From JBOFSR01 sp051651645 (lineage in GTDB: Bacteria > Spirochaetota > Spirochaetia > Treponematales > Treponemataceae), in NCBI GenBank assembly GCA_051651645.1, contig JBOFSR010000014.1:1-28980 (forward strand): a DNA stretch of 28,980 nt, given 5' to 3'. Position 1 is the stretch's first letter; every line of letters starts with the position of its first letter. Positions 1 through 7,117 of the stretch are shown piece after piece. Made by a program: the position numbers and the translations under genes. A model generated the notes under the pieces. The model was not told the origin of the DNA and made no database searches. It worked only from the letters and a program-made list of their open reading frames with translations.

Positions 1-642
1 TTTTAGCTGAGCAACCCCTTTTTGTAAGTCCGTTGTTCCTGTTAAAAACTCAAGCTCTTCTTCTGATATTTTTAAGATATCGCAGAATTTAAGTCCCTGT
101 AGAATGGTATTCTTTGCCTCTGTAAGATTTTTCCATAAAAGCGGCCGTAAATTGGGATCATACGAGATGACCGCACCATTCTTTTTTGCCTGTTCGACGG
201 TAAAAAAAGTTGCACTTCGTACAGGCTCTGTGGTAAGCGATACTGAACCAAAATGAAAAACTCGTGCCTGAGGAAAAGTTTTGCTTTGAATATCCGCCGT
301 TGAAAGCAGGGTGTCCGCTCCATTATTGCGATAAAAACTAAAACTACGATCACCTTTTTTATCAAGATGTACAAAGGCAAGAGTTGTCTGTGCGTTTTCG
401 TCTTGAAAAACCGTCTCGGTATTAATTTTTTCCGTTTTAAGAATGTCCAGCAAATAATTGCCAAATTGATCTTTGCCAACCTTGCTAATCATTGCTGTCT
501 TTTTGCCAAATTTTGCAAGCACTGCAAGCACATTGCTTGGCGCTCCCCCTGGATTTTGTGCATAGAGGCTAATTCCGTCACTTGTTTGTCCAGATGGCGT
601 AAAATCAATTAAAATCTCTCCAATTGCTGTAACATCAAACAT
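1..642 (-). CDS. Fructokinase, PfkB family (3' end outside the window)
   Basis: This is the N-terminal 214 residues of a PfkB-family sugar kinase; the frame is still open at base 1. The start GAIGEILIDF-like strand (AIGEILIDFTPSG, residues 6-18), the substrate-binding NPGGAPSNV (residues 30-38), the DRSFSFYR stretch and the ISYDPNLRP motif are typical of bacterial fructokinases, which phosphorylate fructose to fructose-6-phosphate in the cytoplasm using ATP. The catalytic GAGD motif lies beyond the edge and cannot be checked. ATG at 642 is preceded by AAGGAG with about 6 nt spacing. It follows the DUF1622 gene by 18 bp on the same strand, so the two are probably co-transcribed. Family assignment is confident; fructose as substrate is inferred from the motifs. 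Another PfkB sugar kinase is the main alternative. Confidence 0.9.
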   Translation of the reverse strand, partial: MFDVTAIGEILIDFTPSGQTSDGISLYAQNPGGAPSNVLAVLAKFGKKTAMISKVGKDQFGNYLLDILKTEKINTETVFQDENAQTTLAFVHLDKKGDRSFSFYRNNGADTLLSTADIQSKTFPQARVFHFGSVSLTTEPVRSATFFTVEQAKKNGAVISYDPNLRPLLWKNLTEAKNTILQGLKFCDILKISEEELEFLTGTTDLQKGVAQLK

Positions 643-660
643 ATATTTCTCCTTATTATG

Positions 661-1101
661 CTAGTTAGTCTCAAAGTCCTCAGGGTGCTTGTGCCGCTGC
701 TCATCAATTTCTTGAATCTCTTTGTTCAAAAAGAATGACAAAACCGTTCTTAAAACAACAATCCCGCCCAGTATAAATAATTCTTGTATTTTTGGCTCTA
801 AAATTGTTTTTAAGATATCTGCCGCAATTAAAAGCTCTAAACCCCATAATAAGTAGGTGCCAAAATCGGCACGCAGTACTCGAAGGCGATGAATACTGTA
901 TTTTGCTTTGAAGCGATTGAGGCGTCGTAATTCAACTTTTGAAAAAGCAAGCATTGCCATAAGTGTTGCATAGACAATGACTGCAATGCTGATTATGCTA
1001 ATTGATAGTGAGACGATTTCTAGTACAACGACGAGCTTTGGCGGTAAGGCTTGCGGAATGTGATTAAGTGTTTCTTCTATATTATCTACAAAATGATACA
1101 T
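661..1101 (-). CDS. DUF1622 integral membrane protein
   Basis: A 146-aa protein with three hydrophobic segments (about residues 22-52, 80-100 and 107-127). The second carries the LLWGLELLIAADI stretch, followed by ILEP and a third helix with LRTVLSFFLNKEI, which is how I recognise the DUF1622 family (small predicted inner-membrane proteins of unknown function). The C-terminus is short and charged. ATG at 1101 is preceded by TAAGGAA. It is the first gene of a probable two-gene unit with the fructokinase 18 bp downstream. Its own promoter is visible upstream on the minus strand. Function is unknown; the link to fructokinase may be only transcriptional. Confidence 0.8.
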   Translation of the reverse strand: MYHFVDNIEETLNHIPQALPPKLVVVLEIVSLSISIISIAVIVYATLMAMLAFSKVELRRLNRFKAKYSIHRLRVLRADFGTYLLWGLELLIAADILKTILEPKIQELFILGGIVVLRTVLSFFLNKEIQEIDEQRHKHPEDFETN

Positions 1102-1127
1102 ATAAATTCCTTAAAAAAATATTGAAA

Positions 1128-1156
1128 AGTATATCATAAAAAGATAGAGTTGGCAA
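1128..1156 (-). promoter_or_regulatory. Sigma70-type promoter for the DUF1622-fructokinase unit
   Basis: Read on the minus strand: TTGCCA (1156-1151), 17 bp, TATACT (1133-1128), about 27 bp before the start codon. Good hexamers at ideal spacing. Confidence 0.65.
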
Positions 1157-1246
1157 ATTTTTATTTTGTAATTTATAAAAAGGTCTACAATTCTTTATGC
1201 AAAACTGATTGTCCAAAGGGGATTATTCGATTGAAGATTTTTTCTC

Positions 1247-1275
1247 TTGACGCGGTTTTTATAAAATGATAGGAT
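1247..1275 (+). promoter_or_regulatory. Probable promoter for yebC-ruvC
   Basis: TTGACG (1247-1252), 17 bp, TAGGAT (1270-1275), about 38 bp before the yebC start. The -35 is strong and the -10 moderate. Confidence 0.5.
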
Positions 1276-1313
1276 GAGCGTTAGAAAACTTAATTTTATT
1301 TACAGGAGATTCA

Positions 1314-2054
1314 ATGTCGGGACATAGTAAGTGGGCAACAATTAAGCACGCAAAAGGTGCAGCTGATGCCAAAAGAGGACAACTTTTTACAAAATTTATT
1401 AAGGAAATTTCAATTTCTGCAAAAATGGGTGGAGGAAATCCTGATTCAAATCCTCGCTTGCGTACAGCGATTCTTAAAGCTCGCGCAGCAAACATGCCTA
1501 AAGATAATATTGAGCGTGCAATCAAAAAAGGAACAGGCGAGCTTGGTGCAGCTGTTTTTGAAGAATTAGTTTATGAAGGTTATGGTCCTGGTGGCGTTGC
1601 CGTTTTAGTTGAAGTTTTAACCGATAATAAAAATCGTGCTGCTGCTAATGTAAGAAATATTTTTAATAAAACGGGCGGAAATATGGGCGTTTCAGGCTCA
1701 GTTGCTCGTCTTTTTACTCGACAAGGTGTTATTGAATACGATGGCGAAACCGTAAGCGAAGATGAAATTATGGAAGTTGCCCTTGAAAATGGAGCAGAAG
1801 ATGTTGTTTCAGAAGAGGGAATTATCACCGTAAAAACTGATCCTTCAGAGTTTGCAACATGCTTAGAGGCTTTGCAAGAGAAGGGTTTTGAATCTCTTTC
1901 TGCAGGAGTTTCGATGGTTCCTGCAACATATCAAGCCCTTGATGCTGAAATGGCAAAAAAATGTGACAAATTAACTGATAAACTTGAAGCTGATGATGAT
2001 GTTCAAAACGTGTACACAAACGTTGAATATCCTGAAGGATACACTGGCGAATAA
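1314..2054 (+). CDS. yebC: YebC/PmpR/TACO1-family protein
   Basis: A 246-aa protein beginning MSGHSKWATIKHAKGAADAK, the hallmark N-terminus of the YebC family, followed by GGGNPDSNPRLR and the conserved acidic VLVEVLTDNKNR stretch. Length is the family norm. Members have been described both as DNA-binding regulators (PmpR) and as ribosome-associated factors relieving stalling at proline-rich sequences; the sequence cannot tell which role applies. ATG at 1314 follows CAGGAG with good spacing. Its stop overlaps the ruvC start (TAATG), so ruvC is likely translationally coupled. A yebC-ruvC pairing is common in bacteria and suits a shared housekeeping operon. Confidence 0.95.
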   Translation: MSGHSKWATIKHAKGAADAKRGQLFTKFIKEISISAKMGGGNPDSNPRLRTAILKARAANMPKDNIERAIKKGTGELGAAVFEELVYEGYGPGGVAVLVEVLTDNKNRAAANVRNIFNKTGGNMGVSGSVARLFTRQGVIEYDGETVSEDEIMEVALENGAEDVVSEEGIITVKTDPSEFATCLEALQEKGFESLSAGVSMVPATYQALDAEMAKKCDKLTDKLEADDDVQNVYTNVEYPEGYTGE

Positions 2055-2614
2055 TGCCGAATTCTTTTGTGGTGCTGCCTGGTTCTTCGAGCAATGCGAA
2101 TCAACCAAGTGCCACCACTAAAACAAAAAAAATCCGCCGTGTATTGGGCATTGACCCTGGCCTTGCATCCACAGGCTGGGGCGTTATTGACTATGTTGAC
2201 AACCGCTATCGCCACATAGCACACGGCACAATTGAAACAAAATCAAAAATACCGCATGAAATCCGCCTTTTAGAAATTTACAACACTATTTCATCCGTTA
2301 TTGCAAAGTTTTCTCCCACTGAGGCTGGAATGGAAGCCTTATATTTTGCAAAAAACGTAACGAGTGCCTTGCCTGTTGCAGAATCTCGTGGCGTTGTTTT
2401 GCTCTGTCTTGCTCAAAATGCACTTTCTGTTTGTGAATATTCGCCACTATCAATTAAGCAAGCTGTCGTAGGGTCTGCGAAAGCCGAAAAGTCCCATGTG
2501 CAGCACTATGTTAAGCTTTTGCTGGGACTCTCTGAAATTCCCCGCCCTGACCATGCTGCAGACGCACTCGCTGCAGCCATCGCTAAAATTCACAATACTA
2601 TGACCTTTGTTTAA
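2054..2614 (+). CDS. ruvC: Crossover junction endonuclease RuvC
   Basis: A 186-aa Holliday-junction resolvase. RVLGIDPGLASTGWGVID (from residue 29) supplies the first catalytic acid, D34; GMEALYFAKN supplies E94; PDHAADALAAAIA supplies H167 and D170. Having His at the third position, where E. coli has Asp138, matches the Thermus RuvC active site, so the enzyme should be active. An N-terminal extension of about 27 polar residues precedes the usual start of the fold. No in-frame ATG lies between it and the core, and the ATG at 2054 overlaps the yebC stop, so I keep the long form. ruvA and ruvB are not adjacent; leuS follows from its own promoter. Confidence 0.95.
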   Translation: MPNSFVVLPGSSSNANQPSATTKTKKIRRVLGIDPGLASTGWGVIDYVDNRYRHIAHGTIETKSKIPHEIRLLEIYNTISSVIAKFSPTEAGMEALYFAKNVTSALPVAESRGVVLLCLAQNALSVCEYSPLSIKQAVVGSAKAEKSHVQHYVKLLLGLSEIPRPDHAADALAAAIAKIHNTMTFV

Positions 2615-2645
2615 AGGTTGTAAATAAAATGCCAGAGCACTCATC

Positions 2646-2674
2646 TTGCGAAGCTTTATTTTTTTCGCTATAAT
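2646..2674 (+). promoter_or_regulatory. Promoter for leuS
   Basis: TTGCGA (2646-2651), 17 bp, TATAAT (2669-2674), 29 bp before the leuS ATG. The consensus -10 and ideal spacing make this convincing. Confidence 0.7.
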
Positions 2675-2703
2675 TTAGCAAATCGATAAAAATAGAGGTT
2701 GTA

Positions 2704-5304
2704 ATGTCAAAATATCCGTTTGCAGAAATTGAGCCAAAATGGCAATCCTACTGGGAAGAAAATAAAACTTTTAAGGTAACTGAGGATGAAAAATTTGAAA
2801 AATCTCAGCGCTGCTATGTGCTTGATATGTTTCCATATCCATCTGCCAGTGGGTTACATGTTGGTCATCCTGAGGGCTACACGGCAACTGATATTTACTG
2901 TCGCTATTTGCGAATGAACGGCTATAATGTCTTACATCCCATGGGCTACGATTCTTTTGGCCTTCCTGCAGAAAATTACGCTATCAAAACAGGCACTCAC
3001 CCAGAAAAAACGACGGCGACAAATATTGATCACTTTACCAAGCAAATTAAGGCTCTCGGTTTTTCGTATGATTGGGACAGAGCGATTTCTACGCACAAAG
3101 CGGATTATTATCAGTGGACGCAGTGGATTTTTTTGCAACTCTACAAAAAAGGCTTGGCGTATGAGGCGCAAACGCCTATCAATTGGTGTCCCAGCTGTTT
3201 GACGGGGCTTGCAAATGAAGAGGTAAAAGATGGCCGTTGCGATCGTTGTGGAACGCAGGTTACTCGCCGTAATATTCGCCAATGGATTTTGAAAATCACT
3301 GCCTATGCGGATCGATTGCTTGAGGACTTGGATGATTTAGATTGGCCTGAGTCGGTTAAGCTCATGCAAAAAAATTGGATTGGCAAAAGTGAGGGAGCTG
3401 AGGTTGCCTTTAAGGTTCTTATTAACGATGCAAATGGCGTGCCAACAGATAAAACCTTTGATAATCCATTGCTCATTTATACCACTCGTCCCGATACGCT
3501 TTTTGGGGCAACGTATATGGTTGTTTCACCAGAACATCCCATGCTTGAAAAGCTTACAAGCAATCCGCAAAAATATGAGGTTCAAGCGTATGTTGAGCAA
3601 GCGGCAAAAAAAAGTGACTTGGAGAGAACAGACCTTGCAAAAGATAAAACGGGCGTTTTTACGGGAGCGTATGCCATTAATCCTGTAAACGGGCGGCGAA
3701 TTCCTGTGTGGGTTTCTGATTATGTGCTGATTTCGTATGGAACGGGTGCAATTATGGCTGTTCCTGCGCATGATGAGCGTGACTGGGATTTTGCACAAAA
3801 GTTTGATTTGCCAATTATTAAGGTTGTCGTGTCAAATGAGGCACTTAAAAAAGCTGGCGGGCTTGATAATCTTCGTACGGAGGATTTAGATGCAAGCGAA
3901 TGCAGTGCAGCTGATGGCGTTACGGTTAATAGTGCTCATTTTAGCGGCTTAAGCACTGAGCAGACGAAGCAAGAAATAATTGCCTGGCTTGAAAAACAAA
4001 AGGTTGGAAAAAAGGCCTCAAATTATAAATTGCGTGATTGGATTTTTAGCCGTCAGCGTTATTGGGGAGAGCCCATTCCTTTGGTGCATTGTCCAAAATG
4101 TGGAATCGTTCCGCTTGATGAAAAATCTTTGCCCTTGACGCTGCCTGAAGTTGAAAGTTATCAGCCCACGGGAACTGGCGAAAGTCCTCTTGCAGGCATT
4201 GATGACTGGATATTTACCAGCTGTCCAAAGTGTCGCTCTCGATCAAAGCGTGAGACAAATACAATGCCGCAGTGGGCAGGCTCGTGCTGGTATTATTTGC
4301 GCTACCTTGATCCTCATAACAAGAAAAAATTTGTTGACAAAAAAATAATGGATTATTGGCTTCCCGTTGATTTGTATGTTGGTGGTGCCGAGCATGCGGT
4401 TTTGCATCTTTTGTATGCACGATTTTGGCATAAGGTGCTGTTTGACTTAAAGCTTGTAAATACAAAAGAGCCATTCCAGTGGCTTATCAATCAAGGAATG
4501 ATAACCTCGTTTGCGTATCAGCGAAAAAATAAAACGCTTGTTCCAACGGATGAAATAAAAGAAATTAGCCCTGATGTTTTTGAAGAGATTGCAACGGGTG
4601 AAAAACTTGAACGAGTTGTGGCAAAAATGTCAAAGTCCCTTAAAAATGTTATTAACCCTGACGACGTCATTCGTGATTACGGAGCGGATTCTGTTCGTAT
4701 GTATGAAATGTTTATGGGGCCTCTTGAGGTCTCTAAGCCATGGAATACGCAAGGGTTGATTGGAGTGCATAGATTTTTAGAAAAGATTTGGACGACAAGC
4801 GAAAAGCCTCTTGTTGATATCTCTCTTAATGAAAGCGACTTAGAAAAATATAAAAAGCTTCTTCATAAAACAATCAAAAAAGTAACGGAAGACACTAAAA
4901 ACCTTAACTTTAACACTGCCATTAGTCAAATGATGATTTTTATGAATGATGTTTCAAAAATGGAGAGCTTGCCGCGAGAACTTTGGAGCGATTTTGTGAA
5001 GTTGCTTTCCGTTTATGCACCGCATGTGGGTGAGGAGTTGTGGCAAAAACTGGGTAATACTCATACGATTGCCTACGAGAGCTGGCCAACTTACAATGAG
5101 GATTTTTGCAAGGACGCAACGGCGACAATTGTTGTTCAAGTGAATGGCAAAATTCGAGATAAGTTTGAGGTTGAGCAAAATACGCCTAAAGAAGAGCTTG
5201 AAAAACGTGCACTTGCCACTGAGGGAGCTAAAAAATTTATGGAAGGGGCTAACCCTAAAAAGATAATTACCGTACCTAATAAATTAGTAAATATTGTTAT
5301 GTAG
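2704..5304 (+). CDS. leuS: Leucyl-tRNA synthetase
   Basis: A full-length 866-aa class I synthetase charging tRNA-Leu. The HIGH motif is HVGH at residues 52-55, within PYPSASGLHVGHPEGY. KMSKS is at 641-645, followed by LKNVINPDD. The CP1 editing domain is present, with TRPDTLFGATYMV and the GTGAIMAVPAHDERD block that holds the editing aspartate. Two cysteine pairs (CPSC and CDRC, around residues 163-182) and a later pair of CPKC knuckles suggest bound zinc. The C-terminal anticodon-binding and VQVNGKIRDK parts are intact. ATG at 2704 is preceded by a modest AGAGG site. Its own promoter lies in the 89-bp gap after ruvC. No clear terminator follows; only an AT palindrome (5331-5344) was seen. 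Confidence 0.98.
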   Translation: MSKYPFAEIEPKWQSYWEENKTFKVTEDEKFEKSQRCYVLDMFPYPSASGLHVGHPEGYTATDIYCRYLRMNGYNVLHPMGYDSFGLPAENYAIKTGTHPEKTTATNIDHFTKQIKALGFSYDWDRAISTHKADYYQWTQWIFLQLYKKGLAYEAQTPINWCPSCLTGLANEEVKDGRCDRCGTQVTRRNIRQWILKITAYADRLLEDLDDLDWPESVKLMQKNWIGKSEGAEVAFKVLINDANGVPTDKTFDNPLLIYTTRPDTLFGATYMVVSPEHPMLEKLTSNPQKYEVQAYVEQAAKKSDLERTDLAKDKTGVFTGAYAINPVNGRRIPVWVSDYVLISYGTGAIMAVPAHDERDWDFAQKFDLPIIKVVVSNEALKKAGGLDNLRTEDLDASECSAADGVTVNSAHFSGLSTEQTKQEIIAWLEKQKVGKKASNYKLRDWIFSRQRYWGEPIPLVHCPKCGIVPLDEKSLPLTLPEVESYQPTGTGESPLAGIDDWIFTSCPKCRSRSKRETNTMPQWAGSCWYYLRYLDPHNKKKFVDKKIMDYWLPVDLYVGGAEHAVLHLLYARFWHKVLFDLKLVNTKEPFQWLINQGMITSFAYQRKNKTLVPTDEIKEISPDVFEEIATGEKLERVVAKMSKSLKNVINPDDVIRDYGADSVRMYEMFMGPLEVSKPWNTQGLIGVHRFLEKIWTTSEKPLVDISLNESDLEKYKKLLHKTIKKVTEDTKNLNFNTAISQMMIFMNDVSKMESLPRELWSDFVKLLSVYAPHVGEELWQKLGNTHTIAYESWPTYNEDFCKDATATIVVQVNGKIRDKFEVEQNTPKEELEKRALATEGAKKFMEGANPKKIITVPNKLVNIVM

Positions 5305-5429
5305 TATGCTTAGGTAGAGTTCTATTTTCTTATAAATATTTATAATTTGACAAAAGCTGTATTTTTGTTGGTTTACTTTTTATTAAAACCAGCTTAGGAT
5401 TCCTTAATTAGCCTTTAAGGGGATTTTCC

Positions 5430-6584
5430 ATGAAAAAAGTTTTATTTATTATTTTTTTGTCGATGTTTCTGTCAGTCTATTCTTTTGCAGAAATGACTAT
5501 AAATATCGGTGCTAGTATTGGATTTAATATTAACTCTGTTGAATTTGAAAACAAAGAGCTTGCAGAACTTTATTTTCCTATAGGTTTATCTCTTTCTTTT
5601 GATTTTTTTAGTAGCTTTCAATCAAATGTAGGATTTTTTTTTGGTGGTAGTGCTGGATATTCAAGTTTTAATTGTATTGGTGAAATGGGTAGTGCAAAAG
5701 CTGGTGATTTTACGGAAGGCAGTAATTTTGGTCAATTTTCTGGGCTTGCAGGCTTTAAGTTTAGAACAATAAGGAATGGAACTAACTTTGTTTTCGGTCT
5801 TTATGGGAAATGCACTTTTGAAAAACTGGTGATAAAAGAATTTATAGATGATAAGAAGCTAAAACCTGTTAATAATGAAAAAATAAAGGTTGGCGTTGGT
5901 ACTGATATACTCTTTGATTTTTCTAATGGCGGACTTTTTCTTGATTTCAATTACAATTTCTTAGAAAAAAATACTAGCTTATATTCGCAAGATTGGATGT
6001 ATACTCATAACTTTGCTTGTAATATAGGTGTTCGTTTTTTTTCAAGTATTCCTATAAGCAGGAAAGACAAGCAGACAGCAGAACAAAAAAAGGAAAATAA
6101 ACGACTTGAAAAAATAAGACTTGAAGAGGAAAAAAGAGCTGAACAACAACGTATACAGGAAGAAAAGGCACAACAAATAGAAAATGATAGGATAGCAAAA
6201 GAAGAGGAAGAAAGACTTCTTAAAATAATGGGAATTGACTTTAATAAAATAACCTACACAACGGTATATAAGGCTCCCATATACGAAGTATCTAAAAGGT
6301 GGTTCTTTGAAAACTATCTCAATAAAAATAGCAAAATAATATTTGAAGATAAAGCACTTGATTTAATAGCCTTTTCTTTTGATTCGGTTGGTATGCCTTT
6401 ATATTTTGAGTTAAAAATATCAAAAAAAGGTAATCAAGTTATTTTTGAAATAGAAAAAGTTGAATCACGTAATAGATTCTTATCATGGTTTTCAATCAAT
6501 AACCTTACTGATTACAATAAAGTAAAAGAACTAACAGACAAGTTTTTTGCAACGTATACCGATTTTTTGCAAAAACAGTATTAA
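5430..6584 (+). CDS. Exported protein: beta-rich N-terminal part, Glu/Lys-rich linker, unknown C-terminal domain
   Basis: A 384-aa protein with a clear signal peptide (MKKVLFIIFLSMFLSVYSFA, cleavage likely after residue 20). Residues 21-205 are Gly/Phe/aromatic-rich with alternating hydrophobic strands, as in small outer-membrane beta-barrels, and end near FACNIGVRFFSS. Residues 212-262 are almost entirely K/E/R/Q and probably form a coiled coil or charged spacer. Residues 265-384 form a compact domain of unknown type. I do not recognise the family. ATG follows AAGGGG with 7 nt spacing. A TTGACA at 5347-5352 may be a -35, but the best -10 (TTTACT) is 19 bp away. A weak hairpin with a T-run (6597-6613) follows. 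Base composition is more AT-rich than leuS. An outer-membrane location is inferred. Confidence 0.7.
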   Translation: MKKVLFIIFLSMFLSVYSFAEMTINIGASIGFNINSVEFENKELAELYFPIGLSLSFDFFSSFQSNVGFFFGGSAGYSSFNCIGEMGSAKAGDFTEGSNFGQFSGLAGFKFRTIRNGTNFVFGLYGKCTFEKLVIKEFIDDKKLKPVNNEKIKVGVGTDILFDFSNGGLFLDFNYNFLEKNTSLYSQDWMYTHNFACNIGVRFFSSIPISRKDKQTAEQKKENKRLEKIRLEEEKRAEQQRIQEEKAQQIENDRIAKEEEERLLKIMGIDFNKITYTTVYKAPIYEVSKRWFFENYLNKNSKIIFEDKALDLIAFSFDSVGMPLYFELKISKKGNQVIFEIEKVESRNRFLSWFSINNLTDYNKVKELTDKFFATYTDFLQKQY

Positions 6585-6619
6585 CAAAAACTTTTAATTA
6601 CGGTAATTTTTGATCGTGG

Positions 6620-6649
6620 TTGTTATGTAGTATGCTTGCATGATATAAT
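6620..6649 (+). promoter_or_regulatory. Promoter for the two small genes
   Basis: TTGTTA (6620-6625), 18 bp, TATAAT (6644-6649), 20 bp before the start of the 53-aa gene. Confidence 0.55.
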
Positions 6650-6669
6650 TTTTGATTGTTGGAGTGGAT

Positions 6670-6831
6670 ATGATTGACTTGGCTTTAGCTATACTCTATT
6701 TAGTTATCGTGAAGGTATGCACTTTTATGAAATGGGTTTTTCGATTTTGGTTTAACCTGCTACTTTTAGGTGCTATAGCGATAAAAAATGCCTTAATTGT
6801 GCAGTTTGACCGCTTTTTTTCTAGCGATTAA
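6670..6831 (+). CDS. Small membrane protein, 53 aa
   Basis: An open frame of 53 codons starting MIDLALAILYLVIV, with a good GGAG site 5 nt upstream and a promoter with a consensus -10 just before it. Hydrophobic segments at about residues 3-16 and 22-40 are separated by a short basic/aromatic turn (KWVFRFW), so it may span the membrane once or twice. It ends in a polar FDRFFSSD tail. The next small gene starts 26 bp after its stop, so the two form a unit. No family recognised. Support comes from the ribosome site, promoter and hydrophobic pattern, not homology, so it could still be a spurious frame. Confidence 0.5.
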   Translation: MIDLALAILYLVIVKVCTFMKWVFRFWFNLLLLGAIAIKNALIVQFDRFFSSD

Positions 6832-6857
6832 TGATAAACAGCATACAGGGGGATAAA

Positions 6858-7073
6858 ATGAATTACTCTTTTCATAAAGATGATGAGAATGATAAAATAT
6901 TCAGTGTTTATGATCAAGATAATCCTGATGGTTTAGGGGAAATGTTGTTTTCTTTTGACGGCAAAACAGTATTTAATTTCTTTTGCGATTATCCTCATAA
7001 ATTAAGCAATGATCAAATTGAATTGTTCAAAAAAGAAAAACCAATGTTGGCTAAATTGAAAGAGCCTCGATGA
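6858..7073 (+). CDS. Small acidic hypothetical protein, 71 aa (possibly DUF7675-like)
   Basis: A 71-aa soluble protein with an acidic N-terminal part (HKDDENDKIFSVYDQDNPD), a central GEMLFSFDGKTVFNFFCDYP stretch and a KLSNDQIELFKKEKP tail. The pattern of a LFSFD strand followed by a YP-HKLS helix resembles small proteins I associate with DUF7675, but this is a recollection and needs a profile search. I chose ATG 6858 because AGGGGG lies 5 nt upstream; an in-frame ATG at 6831 overlaps the stop of the preceding gene but has no ribosome site. It is convergent with ftsK, whose stop is 45 bp away. Function unknown. Confidence 0.7.
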   Translation: MNYSFHKDDENDKIFSVYDQDNPDGLGEMLFSFDGKTVFNFFCDYPHKLSNDQIELFKKEKPMLAKLKEPR

Positions 7074-7117
7074 CCTAACAGTAAACCTTCAAAATTGCTC
7101 TTTACAACCAAGCCTTT

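Noticed and set aside
2932..3282. 116-codon frame antisense to leuS
   Set aside because: Opposite conserved LeuRS sequence, no promoter or ribosome site; shadow.
6831..6857. ATG 6831 as start of the 71-aa gene
   Set aside because: It overlaps the previous stop but has no ribosome site; AGGGGG points to ATG 6858.
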